From Candidatus Cloacimonadota bacterium (GTDB lineage: Bacteria; Cloacimonadota; Cloacimonadia; Cloacimonadales; TCS61), in assembly GCA_021734835.1 (NCBI GenBank), contig JAIPIH010000002.1:1-64000 (forward strand): a stretch of 64,000 bases of DNA. Reading direction: 5' to 3'. The position numbers and the translations under genes were made by a program. The stretch's first letter is position 1; every line of letters begins with the position of its first letter. Shown here one piece after another: positions 24,544 through 33,619 of the stretch. The notes below the pieces were generated by a model, which was not told where the DNA came from, made no database searches, and saw only the letters and a list, made by a program, of their open reading frames with translations.

Positions 24544-25662
24544 ATGAAATTTTCTATTGAAAAAGTAGATTTACAAGCACAAATACAATATCTTTATAAT
24601 ATTGTACCCAGTAAAAATACAATGCCGATACTTACAAATTATCTCATTGAAGCAGATGATCAGAAAAATATTATTAAATTTACAGCAACTGATCTGGAGA
24701 TCACTGTTGTAGTTGAATTCAAAGCAAATATAGCTGAAAGCGGTAAGGCTACAGTTTTGGCTAAAAACTTTAATGAAATAATTAATTCTTTACCAGAAGC
24801 GATGATCCATTTTTTAGTTGATGAAGATTCTCTTAAGATTCGTTGTGAACAATCTAAATTCAGCTTGTTGTGCGCTGAAAGCAGCCAATTTCCACTCGTA
24901 CCTCAGAAAGACATGACAAATACAATCACTCTTGATGCTAAAATGTTCAAGAAGATGATAGATAATACACATTTTGCTGTATCGACCGAGATCAACCGTC
25001 CAATCTTTTCAGGAATTTTCTGGAAAATGTCCTCTGACTCACAATTAATGGTTGCCACGGATGGAAAAAAGATTGCTGAATTTAAATTAAACAAACAAAT
25101 TGATCTTCCCCGAACGGTAGAACAGGTAATTCCTACCAAAGGCTTTCTATTCCTTGATAAAGTTATCACTGATGATTTGCCGGAAATAGCAGTTCTGATC
25201 GAATCAAATCGAGTGATGTTTGCTTATGGTACTTACACAATATTCACTCATATTATTGAAGGAAGATTTCCTGATTATACAAAAGCAATTCCTACTAACA
25301 ATAACAACGTACTGATCATTGATAAAAAAAAGCTGCGTGAAGCAGTAAAAAGAGTTTCGCTGCTTGCTTCGGAAGAAACATTTAAAGTTAAACTTGATAT
25401 TTCTGATAAGGAAATTACTATCAATAGTACAAAACGTGATGAAGGTGAGGCAAATGAAAGGATCGAAGAATTCAAATATTCCGGTGAACCACTTACAATT
25501 GCATTCAATTACCGGTATTTAATCGCTATTCTTTCAGTTATTGAATCCAAAGAAATTGAGATCAGAATGGGTAAATCCAATGAGCCGGCTCTTTTCTTTA
25601 ATACTGATCTTGATGATGATTTCACAGCAAGATTTTTACTGATGCCGTTGCGGTTAGTCTAG
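24544..25662 (+). CDS. dnaN: DNA polymerase III sliding clamp (beta subunit)
   Basis: The clamp starts at ATG 24544 (MKFSIEKVDLQAQIQYLYNI), preceded by AGAGGATAAT. An in-frame start at 24472 would lie inside the HU terminator. The 372-residue length and three-domain layout are standard, with NTMPILTNYLIEA, the domain II segment TDGKKIAEF, EGRFPDYTKAIP and the C-terminal FNTDLDDDFTARFLLMPLRL. The ring tethers the polymerase and recruits many repair proteins. recF follows after one base, the conserved dnaN-recF pairing, but dnaA is not adjacent. Confidence 0.95.
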   Translation: MKFSIEKVDLQAQIQYLYNIVPSKNTMPILTNYLIEADDQKNIIKFTATDLEITVVVEFKANIAESGKATVLAKNFNEIINSLPEAMIHFLVDEDSLKIRCEQSKFSLLCAESSQFPLVPQKDMTNTITLDAKMFKKMIDNTHFAVSTEINRPIFSGIFWKMSSDSQLMVATDGKKIAEFKLNKQIDLPRTVEQVIPTKGFLFLDKVITDDLPEIAVLIESNRVMFAYGTYTIFTHIIEGRFPDYTKAIPTNNNNVLIIDKKKLREAVKRVSLLASEETFKVKLDISDKEITINSTKRDEGEANERIEEFKYSGEPLTIAFNYRYLIAILSVIESKEIEIRMGKSNEPALFFNTDLDDDFTARFLLMPLRLV

Positions 25663-25663
25663 G

Positions 25664-26752
25664 TTGCTGATATCTTCAATAAAAATAAAAAATTTTCGTA
25701 ATTATAGGGATTTTGAATTAAAATTTGCTCCCGCAGGAGCTTTGATATTTGGAAATAACGGGATCGGAAAAACAAATCTGCTGGAAGCAATATCATATTT
25801 TGCATTCGGTAGGTCATTTCGAACAAGTAAAGATTCTGAGATTATCAATTTCTCGGAAGAATATTTTCGGATAGAAGCTGATTTTATCATCAACAATCAA
25901 GATTATACATTTCAAGCAGCCTCAGACAAAACAAGAAAAATAATTAAATTGAATGATATGAATATTGCTCGTATCAGTGAGCTTTACAAATATCTTAAAG
26001 TGGTCTACTTTTCACCGGGAGATCTTGAAATAATCTCTGGTTCGCCAATTTACCGGCGCAGTTTTATTGATCAGGCAGTTTCACAATATTCTTTTGAATA
26101 CATCGAAAATTTAAGAAAATATAAACGCATTTTGAAACAACGTAATGCCCTTTTAAAAACAGATTATCTGGCAAAAGAAAAAAGGATTTGGGATAAACAA
26201 TTCGCTGATATTGCTGCTAAAATAATCAGACTTAGGATAAAATATCTTGAGTTATTTACTCCCTTACTGGAAAAATATTATAAAACCATTAGCGGATCTA
26301 AAGAGAAGTTTATGGCAGAATATCAATATTCATTTCCCAACAGCGATTCTGATATTGCCGATAATTTATTAGATCATTTACTGGAAATTGAAACTCAGGA
26401 AAAACATCAGGAAAGAACATTAGCCGGACCACACTTGGATGATATTGGCCTTTTTATTGATGATCATCCTGCCAGAAATTTCAGTTCTCAGGGGCAACAA
26501 AGATCAATAGCAATTGCAATGAGACTGGTTCAAAATGACCTTATTATAGAAAAAGATCAGGACACTCCAATATTAATGTTTGATGACGTTCTGGCTGAAC
26601 TGGATGATAAAAGAGCTAAAAGAATAGTAAATGCTCTAGAAGGGAATCATCAAATATTTATTTCAACTCCCAATATATCGCATTATCGGTCATTTGGTTT
26701 AAAAGAAATAGATCTCAAAAACGAATTAGAACGAAAAAATGAAACTCAATAA
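25664..26752 (+). CDS. recF: DNA replication and repair protein RecF
   Basis: The 362-residue SMC-like ATPase starts at a TTG one base after the dnaN stop; the family N-terminus (ISSIKIKNFRNYRDFELKF) begins immediately, so this start is required. Walker A is FGNNGIGKTNLLEAI, and the family motif GSPIYRRSFIDQAVSQY follows. The C-terminal part has the signature FSSQGQQRSIAIAMRL and Walker B ILMFDDVLAELD. RecF loads RecA at single-strand gaps together with RecO and RecR; recO lies at 39821. It overlaps the MFS gene by 14 bases. Confidence 0.95.
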   Translation: MLISSIKIKNFRNYRDFELKFAPAGALIFGNNGIGKTNLLEAISYFAFGRSFRTSKDSEIINFSEEYFRIEADFIINNQDYTFQAASDKTRKIIKLNDMNIARISELYKYLKVVYFSPGDLEIISGSPIYRRSFIDQAVSQYSFEYIENLRKYKRILKQRNALLKTDYLAKEKRIWDKQFADIAAKIIRLRIKYLELFTPLLEKYYKTISGSKEKFMAEYQYSFPNSDSDIADNLLDHLLEIETQEKHQERTLAGPHLDDIGLFIDDHPARNFSSQGQQRSIAIAMRLVQNDLIIEKDQDTPILMFDDVLAELDDKRAKRIVNALEGNHQIFISTPNISHYRSFGLKEIDLKNELERKNETQ

Positions 26753-27977
26753 AAGCGTTTTTGGCTGGATAATGTATGATTTTGCTAATTCATCATTTAC
26801 TACTATCATTGTAAGCGTAGTATATAGTGTTTATTTCAAAAATATCGTTGTTGATCAAGGCGAACTTGGTACCGCCTTATGGGGGAGAGCTATCAGCATT
26901 TCTATGCTGATGGTTGCTGTTTCAGCTCCTGTTTTCGGAGCAGTTGCAGATTACTCTCGGGCAAAGAAGAAGTTCCTTTTTTACAATTGTTATTTAACAG
27001 TTATTTTTACAGCACTGTTGTTTTTTGTCAAATCAGGCGATATAGTAAAAGGAATGATCTTTTTTATTATTGCAAACTTTGCTTTTAATAGTGGGAATGT
27101 ATTTTACAATGCTCTTTTACCTGATGTTGCTCCCCGTGATGAAATGGGAAAAGTATCCGGTTGGGGCTGGGCAGTGGGGTATATCGGGGGGCTTCTGGCA
27201 TTATTATTGATCTTACCATTAGTTAATAATAATTGGACAAGATTAGTTTTTCCAACTGTTGCATTCTTCTTTGGTTTTTTTGCCATTCCAACCTTTGTAC
27301 TTTTAAAAGAAATACAAAAACCTTCCAAACGAACAAATTATTTTAAAACTGCTTTTAAAAGAATTAAAAGATCTACTCGGAATATCAAAGATTTCAGGGA
27401 ATTATTAAAATTTATCATAAGCTATTTAATTTATAACGATGGCATTATCATAGTTATCAGCTTTGCAGCAATTTATGGAGCTACAAGATTTGGAATGGAT
27501 ACTAAACAACTTATCACTTACTTCGTTATCGCTAACATCACTTCAATGGCTGGTGCTTTACTTTTTGGATATATTTTTGATAAAATAGGTGCAAAGAAAA
27601 CCATAAGCATAACCTTATTTATCTGGTTAATTGTTGTTCTGGGTGCATTCTTCTGCAGAAATGTAAAAGAATTTTATTTAGTTGGGATGTTAGCCGGAAT
27701 GGCTATTGGCTCAAGTCAATCAAGCAGTAGAGCTATGTTGGCATTGCTTACACCCGATAATAAAATGGCTGAATTTTTTGGCTTCTATTCCGTAACAGGG
27801 AGGATCGCTTCAATTCTCGGTCCGTTAGTTTATGGCGAAGTTTCTCGAATCACAGGCGATCAAAAATGGGCTATTTTATCTGTTTCACTTTTTTTCATCG
27901 CAGGTATAATAGTATTGCAAACTGTTAATGAAGAGAAAGGTAAGTTGGTGGCTTTAAATTGGGTTGATGAAGACTAA
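26739..27977 (+). CDS. MFS transporter of the UMF1/Atg22-like family
   Basis: The 412-residue protein has about twelve TM helices. The N-terminal MYDFANSSFTTIIVSVVY is the signature of the UMF1 (unknown major facilitator) / Atg22-like family, and GWGWAVGYIGGLLALL and the GSSQSSSRAMLALLTP segment support it. Related eukaryotic Atg22 proteins export amino acids from vacuoles; the bacterial substrate is unknown. It overlaps recF by 14 bases, so it is expressed with the replication genes. Confidence 0.9.
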   Translation: MKLNKSVFGWIMYDFANSSFTTIIVSVVYSVYFKNIVVDQGELGTALWGRAISISMLMVAVSAPVFGAVADYSRAKKKFLFYNCYLTVIFTALLFFVKSGDIVKGMIFFIIANFAFNSGNVFYNALLPDVAPRDEMGKVSGWGWAVGYIGGLLALLLILPLVNNNWTRLVFPTVAFFFGFFAIPTFVLLKEIQKPSKRTNYFKTAFKRIKRSTRNIKDFRELLKFIISYLIYNDGIIIVISFAAIYGATRFGMDTKQLITYFVIANITSMAGALLFGYIFDKIGAKKTISITLFIWLIVVLGAFFCRNVKEFYLVGMLAGMAIGSSQSSSRAMLALLTPDNKMAEFFGFYSVTGRIASILGPLVYGEVSRITGDQKWAILSVSLFFIAGIIVLQTVNEEKGKLVALNWVDED

Positions 27978-28041
27978 ATAGGTTTACAAAAATAAATACT
28001 TTATAAATTTGGAACTAAATAACAAGTTGATTGGAGGATAA

Positions 28042-28419
28042 ATGCAGAGAACAATGCTTTTATCAAAGATACATAGAGCGAACGTTACAATGCGTGATCT
28101 GAATTATGTCGGAAGTATCACTATTGATCGTAATTTCTTGGATAAAACTGGGATTTTACCGGGTGAAAAAGTTGAAATCTATAATATCAGCAACGGAAAC
28201 AGGTTTGCCACTTATGTGTTGGAAGGGCTGGCTGGGTCAGGTATCATTGGAGTTAACGGCGCTGCGGCAAGATTAGTTAGTATTAACGATAAAGTGATCA
28301 TTGTAAATTACGGTTGTTTAGATGAAATGGAACTAATAAAATATTCTCAAAAGATCTTAATTGTCGATGACGATATTAACCGCAAGTATCATATGTTAAA
28401 TGAAACCAAAACTGATTAA
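28042..28419 (+). CDS. panD: Aspartate 1-decarboxylase
   Basis: The proenzyme makes beta-alanine for pantothenate. The N-terminus MLLSKIHRANVT is standard, and the self-cleavage site Gly-Ser lies in LNYVGSITID, where Ser becomes the catalytic pyruvoyl group. NGAAARL is also conserved. At 125 residues it matches the usual 115-130. GGAGG precedes the ATG. Its last 20 bases overlap the panC start, so the two pantothenate genes are translationally coupled. Confidence 0.96.
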   Translation: MQRTMLLSKIHRANVTMRDLNYVGSITIDRNFLDKTGILPGEKVEIYNISNGNRFATYVLEGLAGSGIIGVNGAAARLVSINDKVIIVNYGCLDEMELIKYSQKILIVDDDINRKYHMLNETKTD

Positions 28420-29236
28420 AACCAGCAAGGAAATGTCTGAGATTCGAAACCGGATCTCAAGCAAGATCGCATTTGTCCCGACTATGGGATCTCTGCATCA
28501 AGGACATTTAAGTCTGGTCGATACTGCCATAGAAAAAGCCGAAGTTGTGATCGTAAGTATTTATGTTAATCCGACTCAGTTTTCTATCGACGAAGATCTT
28601 ACTGAATATCCAAGAGATCTGGATAAAGATATTAAACTTTTAAAAGAGCATCAGGTAGATTATGTTTTTTTTCCCGATGATGAACAAATGTATCCGCAAG
28701 GATTTAAAACTTGGGTAGATGTAGAAGATATCACGCAGATACTATGTGGTAAAACCAGGCCTACACATTTCAGAGGTGTAACAACGATTGTCAGCAAATT
28801 ATTAAACATTATCAATCCTGATCTTATTTTCCTGGGCGAAAAGGATTTCCAGCAGCTTGCTGTAATTAAACAAATGGTTTCAGATCTTAATTTTCAAACA
28901 GAAGTTATTGGTTGTCCAATAGTAAGAGAATTTGACGGTTTAGCTTTGAGTTCAAGAAATAAATACCTTACTGCAGAGGGTAGGAAAAGAGCTTTATGCC
29001 TTTATAAATCACTTCTGCTTGCTCAAAATCTTTTTAGGGGAGGAATGGTCAATTCAAACAAAATAATCTCCCAAATGTCCAATTTGATAGTAAATGCTGC
29101 CTGTGTTATTGATTATATTGAGGTTTTTGATCCGTTTTCTTTTGAACATTTACCCGAACTTTCGCCCGGGTGCCGAATAGCGCTTGCAGTTATCGTGGAT
29201 AACACCAGACTGATAGATAATATTGAAATCAGATAA
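28400..29236 (+). CDS. panC: Pantothenate synthetase
   Basis: The 278-residue enzyme condenses pantoate with beta-alanine using ATP. Motifs are VPTMGSLHQGHLSL (the HxGH nucleotide site), YVNPTQF, RPTHFRGVTTIV, FLGEKDFQQL and LALSSRNKYLT (the KMSKS-like loop). Length is normal. It overlaps panD, giving the last two dedicated enzymes together; panB is not in the window. Confidence 0.96.
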   Translation: MKPKLIKTSKEMSEIRNRISSKIAFVPTMGSLHQGHLSLVDTAIEKAEVVIVSIYVNPTQFSIDEDLTEYPRDLDKDIKLLKEHQVDYVFFPDDEQMYPQGFKTWVDVEDITQILCGKTRPTHFRGVTTIVSKLLNIINPDLIFLGEKDFQQLAVIKQMVSDLNFQTEVIGCPIVREFDGLALSSRNKYLTAEGRKRALCLYKSLLLAQNLFRGGMVNSNKIISQMSNLIVNAACVIDYIEVFDPFSFEHLPELSPGCRIALAVIVDNTRLIDNIEIR

Positions 29237-29250
29237 TATTTTTTGAAATT

Positions 29251-30351
29251 ATGGAACAAGTTGATATATTGATAATCGGAGCCGGAGTTGTGGGATTAGC
29301 CGTTGCTAAAGAACTGTCTGAAAACTATGAAGATGTTGTTGTGGTGGAAAAGGAAGCATCATTCGGCAGACACACAAGCAGCAGAAACAGCGAAGTGATC
29401 CACTCAGGAATTTACTACCCTCAACATACACTAAAAGCGGATCTTTGTGTTAAAGGAGGGGAACTTTTATATTATTTCTTGGAAGAAAACGAAATTCCGT
29501 TCAAAAATTGCGGTAAATTGGTTGTAGCAAATAATGACGACGAATTAGAAGAAATCTACAAATTAAAAGCTAATGGAGAGTTAAACGGAGTAGAAGGTCT
29601 TAAAGTTATAAGCAGCTCAGATTGTAAAAAATTAGAACCGAAAGTGATTGCAGAATATGCACTTCAAGTTCCCTCTACCGGCATTGTGGATTCTCATAAA
29701 CTGATGCAGAAATTGGAAAATATTGCCGAAGATAACGGTGTATTCATAGTTTATAATATGCAGGTAATCTCAATTAAATGTTTAAAAAAAGAATATCTAG
29801 TAAAATTCTCGAATGGAGAGCTTTTTAAAGCAGCTAAAGTGATAAATTGTGCAGGTTTATTTTCAGATAAAGTAGCAGAGATGGTCGGTATTAATGTAGA
29901 AAAGGAAGATTTAAAACTACATTGGTGTAAAGGTGAATATTATAAATCATCTAAAATAACAGATATTAATCACCTGATTTACCCAGTACCTGACCCGAAA
30001 GGTATTTTTTTAGGTATTCATCTTACCATCAATTTACAAGGTGAAGTTAGATTCGGTCCAAATGCCTATTATGTTAATGAATTAAATTATGGAATGGATG
30101 AATCACATAAATCAGAATTTTTAGAAGCAATACAAAAATATTTACCTATTTCGGAAAATGAAATTCATCTTGATGATTGCGGAATACGGGCAAAACTACA
30201 AAAAGAAGGTGACGGTTTCAGAGATTTTTATATTAAAGAAGAAACTCAGAAAGGTTATCCTAACTTTATTAATTGCATTGGAATAGAATCACCAGGTTTA
30301 ACATCTTGTCTGGCAATTGCAAAAAAAGTAAATTCACTAATTAATACCTAA
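29251..30351 (+). CDS. FAD-dependent oxidoreductase, L-2-hydroxyglutarate oxidase (LhgO)-like
   Basis: The 366-residue flavoprotein starts with the dinucleotide fold IIGAGVVGLAVAKEL. The family motif TSSRNSEVIHSGIYYP lies near residue 45, and PSTGIVDSHKL, the YPVPDPKGIFLGIHLT substrate region and the C-terminal GIESPGLTSCLAIA follow. These match the LhgO / L2HGDH family, which oxidises L-2-hydroxyglutarate to 2-oxoglutarate and feeds electrons to the quinone pool. Paralogues oxidise other hydroxy acids, so the substrate is likely but not certain. It follows panC by 14 bases. Confidence 0.85.
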   Translation: MEQVDILIIGAGVVGLAVAKELSENYEDVVVVEKEASFGRHTSSRNSEVIHSGIYYPQHTLKADLCVKGGELLYYFLEENEIPFKNCGKLVVANNDDELEEIYKLKANGELNGVEGLKVISSSDCKKLEPKVIAEYALQVPSTGIVDSHKLMQKLENIAEDNGVFIVYNMQVISIKCLKKEYLVKFSNGELFKAAKVINCAGLFSDKVAEMVGINVEKEDLKLHWCKGEYYKSSKITDINHLIYPVPDPKGIFLGIHLTINLQGEVRFGPNAYYVNELNYGMDESHKSEFLEAIQKYLPISENEIHLDDCGIRAKLQKEGDGFRDFYIKEETQKGYPNFINCIGIESPGLTSCLAIAKKVNSLINT

Positions 30352-30427
30352 AATATTTTCACATTAACTTAAATAATTACATAGATTAATTTTCTATTTA
30401 TTTGACTTAAAAGATAAGGAGATTGGC

Positions 30428-31795
30428 ATGGAATTTACCGAAGAGTTTTTGTATCATATTTGGGATGCACAACATTTGAATAATAAGCTTGAAACTAAGT
30501 CAGGTAAGAAACTGAACATAAAATTTTCCGGACGCTGGAATACAGATTCAGGTCCTGATTTTAAAGATTCTATTATTGTGATCGAGGATGAGGTGAAACG
30601 CGGAGATGTTGAGATCGATTTAACATCATATCAATGGAAATCACATTCCCACAATGAAAATCCTGAATTTAATCAAGTTCTGTTACATGTCATTTATGAA
30701 AATCAAGGTAACAATCCTTATACTATCAGTGAAGATGGTACTAAAATAGAAATTCTGGAGATAAAGGACCAACTTGATGTTGATATTTCAAAATTATTAA
30801 AACAATATTCTAACAAATCATATTCGGAAAAAGACAAATTTTGTAAATTGTTTGATAATTTAAATTCTAAAGAAACAGCGGATACTTTATTGAAAATGGG
30901 AATGATAAGATTTGAAAAGAAGATAAAAAGGTTTAAAGCTGAACATTACTTCAATGACTATGATCAACTACTTTATAGTGGTATTATGGAAGCATTAGGC
31001 TATAGCAAAAATAAATTTCATATGCTGCAATTTGCCATGGACTTACCTTATAAGGATTTACAGGAATTTTATGCAAAAGGTATGAGTAAAGATGAGATGA
31101 CAGCCATTCTGATCTGCTCTTCAAATTTAATAGAAACGCTACCGAAAATGATCTCAGATGAATTAAAAAATACCTGGCAAAATATGTATCTTAACCAAAA
31201 GTATATGAAAAAAACAATCACCAAAAGATGGAACATGTTCAGGATAAGACCTGTTAATCATCCTGCGGTAAGGCTGTTACAGATAACTGATCTTTTATAC
31301 AAAAGTTTAAAAACTTCTCTTTTTCATAATTCGCTGAAACTATTTTCTTTCCCTTCTGATGTGTTCAAACTAAGTGATTTTAAAAGGAAATTGTATAAGT
31401 TTTTCCAAACAGAAAGCCATCTTCTCCAAAAAAACTATAAACTCGGTAAAACACGTATCGATACTATTCTTATCAATATTTTGCTTCCTATTACGATCAT
31501 TTATGCCCGTGAGAAACGATATGAGAAATTAGAAAATGCAATTCTCGAAGTTTATCGGGATTTCCCGGCTTTACCGGCGAATAATTTAACAAATTATATG
31601 GGTAAATTCATGGATGATAAACAGAAAAAATTAATTAATAAAAAAGCAGTATTTCAGCAGGGTCTGCTAAATATTTATTTTTCAAATTGTCAGCATCATT
31701 ATTGTGATGCTTGTGTATCTTCAACAAAATATAACTTATATGAAATGATAGAAAGTAAAAAGGGCAGAATGATCATTCTGCCCTTGATTTGTTAA
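30428..31795 (+). CDS. DUF2851 family protein
   Basis: The 455-residue soluble protein has the DUF2851 N-terminal pattern: FLYHIWDAQHLN, the GRWNTDSGPDFKDSIIVI segment, GDVEIDLTSYQWKSHSH and HVIYEN. This half resembles a nuclease fold with conserved D/E and H residues, but no activity has been shown for the family. The C-terminus has a helical domain and a Cys-x-x-His cluster (NCQHHYCDAC) that could bind zinc. The family is common in Bacteroidota and related phyla. The end of the gene encodes the terminator palindrome. Confidence 0.8.
   Translation: MEFTEEFLYHIWDAQHLNNKLETKSGKKLNIKFSGRWNTDSGPDFKDSIIVIEDEVKRGDVEIDLTSYQWKSHSHNENPEFNQVLLHVIYENQGNNPYTISEDGTKIEILEIKDQLDVDISKLLKQYSNKSYSEKDKFCKLFDNLNSKETADTLLKMGMIRFEKKIKRFKAEHYFNDYDQLLYSGIMEALGYSKNKFHMLQFAMDLPYKDLQEFYAKGMSKDEMTAILICSSNLIETLPKMISDELKNTWQNMYLNQKYMKKTITKRWNMFRIRPVNHPAVRLLQITDLLYKSLKTSLFHNSLKLFSFPSDVFKLSDFKRKLYKFFQTESHLLQKNYKLGKTRIDTILINILLPITIIYAREKRYEKLENAILEVYRDFPALPANNLTNYMGKFMDDKQKKLINKKAVFQQGLLNIYFSNCQHHYCDACVSSTKYNLYEMIESKKGRMIILPLIC
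31760..31785 (-). terminator. Perfect palindrome terminating the convergent cpgS-like and DUF2851 genes
   Basis: A perfect 26-base palindrome built on AGGGCAGAATGATC lies within the last codons of the DUF2851 gene and 20 bases past the stop of the minus-strand gene. On the minus strand it is followed by a T-run (CCCTTTTTAC), so it best serves as the intrinsic terminator of the minus-strand transcript. It may also slow plus-strand transcripts. Confidence 0.75.
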
Positions 31796-31805
31796 CGTCT
31801 ATTAA

Positions 31806-33119
31806 CTAGAAATTTTTTAAAACATCCTTAATAGTTGGATGTCCAATTTCCTGAAGCTCATATTTTACTTGAGCTGCTGGTTTGTTTATATCAATAATTC
31901 TTCTCAGATCTATAGGTGTTGCGATAATAACTGCGTCGCATTCGGTATCGTTAATAGTTCTTTCCAGATCTTTTATCTGCTGTTCACCGTATCCCATTGC
32001 CGGTAATAAAATCCCGATTTCAGGATATTTTTCGAATGTTTCGCTGATAGATCCTACCGCGTAAGGCCGCGGATCAACCAGATCAGCAGCACCGAATTTT
32101 TCTGCCGCTACGATACCGGCTCCATACTTCATCTCCCCATGAGTGAGAGTTGGACCATCTTCTACAACTAGTACATTAGCGCCTTGCACGATTTCGGGTT
32201 TATCAATAGTTACAGGTGAAGCACCATCAATTACAATCGCTTCCGGATTAAGTTCTCTGATATTATCACGAACAATCTGAATACCTTCTGGATCAGCAGA
32301 ATCAATCTTATTGATAACTACTACGTCTGCATTGAGCAGATTAGTTTCGCCCGGATAATAAGTTCTTTCATGGTCAGGTCTGTGTGGGTCAACTACAACA
32401 ATATTCAACATTTTATCAGAAACGTAGAAAGGAGTGTCATTGTTACCGCCATCCCAAACTATTACATCAGCTTCTTTTTCTGCTTCTCTCACTATAGCTT
32501 CGTAATCCACTCCGGCATAAATAATGCTTTTCATCATAATATGCGGTTCATATTCTTCCATCTCTTCAATAGTACAATTATGCTTTTTGAGATCTTCTAA
32601 AGTTGCAAATCTCTGTACTTTTTGTTTCACCAGATCACCGTACGGCATAGGATGACGGATAGAGGCAACTTTAAGACCTTTTGCCTTCAATTCCTTTACA
32701 ACTGTCCTGGTAGTTTGACTTTTCCCGCATCCGGTTCTAGTAGCACAAACCGTTACAAGTGGTTTAGTGGTTTTTATTGTAGAATTTTTCAAACCAAATA
32801 GTTTGAAATCAGCTCCTGTAGCATTAACCAAAGACGCATTATTCATCACTCTTTCATGAGGAACATCACTGTATGCAAATAATACTTCTTCAACATCATA
32901 TTCCGTGATTAAGTTCACAATTTCTTCTTCTGCGAAGATAGGGATACCTTCAGGGTAGAGTTTTCCTGCCAGTTCGGCCGGATATTTTCTTCCTTCGATA
33001 TCAGGGATCTGAGTTGCGGTAAAAGCAACTACGTTATAATTTTCATTATCTCTGTAATAACAGTTAAAATTATGAAAATCGCGCCCTGCAGCACCCATTA
33101 TGATGACTTTTTTCTTCAT
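31806..33119 (-). CDS. Cyclic 2,3-diphosphoglycerate synthetase-like GTPase/ATPase
   Basis: The 437-residue protein begins with a Rossmann-like half (VIIMGAAGRDFHNFNCYYRD) and then a P-loop NTPase half with CATRTGCGKSQTTRTVV, VIWDGGNNDTPF and VVINKIDSADP. This architecture is that of the cyclic 2,3-diphosphoglycerate synthetase family, first described in thermophilic methanogens where cDPG is a compatible solute. Bacterial homologues are common but mostly uncharacterised, so the true product here is uncertain. The gene stands alone on the minus strand with AGGAG upstream, divergent from the NifU-like gene. Confidence 0.8.
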   Translation of the reverse strand: MKKKVIIMGAAGRDFHNFNCYYRDNENYNVVAFTATQIPDIEGRKYPAELAGKLYPEGIPIFAEEEIVNLITEYDVEEVLFAYSDVPHERVMNNASLVNATGADFKLFGLKNSTIKTTKPLVTVCATRTGCGKSQTTRTVVKELKAKGLKVASIRHPMPYGDLVKQKVQRFATLEDLKKHNCTIEEMEEYEPHIMMKSIIYAGVDYEAIVREAEKEADVIVWDGGNNDTPFYVSDKMLNIVVVDPHRPDHERTYYPGETNLLNADVVVINKIDSADPEGIQIVRDNIRELNPEAIVIDGASPVTIDKPEIVQGANVLVVEDGPTLTHGEMKYGAGIVAAEKFGAADLVDPRPYAVGSISETFEKYPEIGILLPAMGYGEQQIKDLERTINDTECDAVIIATPIDLRRIIDINKPAAQVKYELQEIGHPTIKDVLKNF

Positions 33120-33301
33120 CTTTTTCTCCTTTTTTCTTTTGTGATTTTATTTAAAGACAGGCTTTTAAACAAAGCTTTGCAGTCAAGGAATTTAATAAGG
33201 AATTTATTAATTATGTTTAATCATTATTTTTTAAATAAATAATTTTAACTTTACTTATTTTGAGTTATTTTATTTTGTGCAGAAAAAATTATGGAGGAGT
33301 T

Positions 33302-33529
33302 ATGTTGGACAAAGTAAAAGTACAAAAAGTGCTGGATAAAGTTCGCCCTTCTCTGCAGGCAGATGGCGGAGATTGTGAATTGATCAATATCACGAAAGAT
33401 AATATCGTAGAAGTTAAACTTAAAGGTGCTTGCGGCAGCTGCCCTATGGCAACACTGACATTAAAGGCAGGCATTGAACGAGTACTGAAAGAAGAAATAC
33501 CTCAAATAAAAGAAGTTGTATCTGTTTAA
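33302..33529 (+). CDS. NifU C-terminal domain iron-sulfur scaffold/carrier (NfuA-like)
   Basis: The ATG at 33302 follows GGAGGAG by 4 bases and is chosen over an upstream start at 33260. The 75-residue protein is a bare NifU C-terminal (Nfu) domain: VRPSLQADGGDCELI, then the cluster-binding CGSCPM (Cys-x-x-Cys). Dimers hold one [4Fe-4S] cluster and pass it to client proteins. In an anaerobe with a large ferredoxin oxidoreductase and an activase, demand for such clusters is high. A terminator follows at 33551. Confidence 0.93.
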   Translation: MLDKVKVQKVLDKVRPSLQADGGDCELINITKDNIVEVKLKGACGSCPMATLTLKAGIERVLKEEIPQIKEVVSV

Positions 33530-33550
33530 TTTGATAATAGACCAGCTGTA

Positions 33551-33587
33551 AAATGAGGTGTCTTATTGTTTAGATACCTCATTTTTT
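33551..33587 (+). terminator. Intrinsic terminator after the NifU-like gene
   Basis: AATGAGGT(G)TCT pairs with AGA(T)ACCTCATT around an A/T-rich loop and is followed by TTTTTT. It lies 20 bases after the stop codon. Confidence 0.85.
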
Positions 33588-33619
33588 GTAACAAATAGTT
33601 TTAATTTTTTGGAGGGGAA

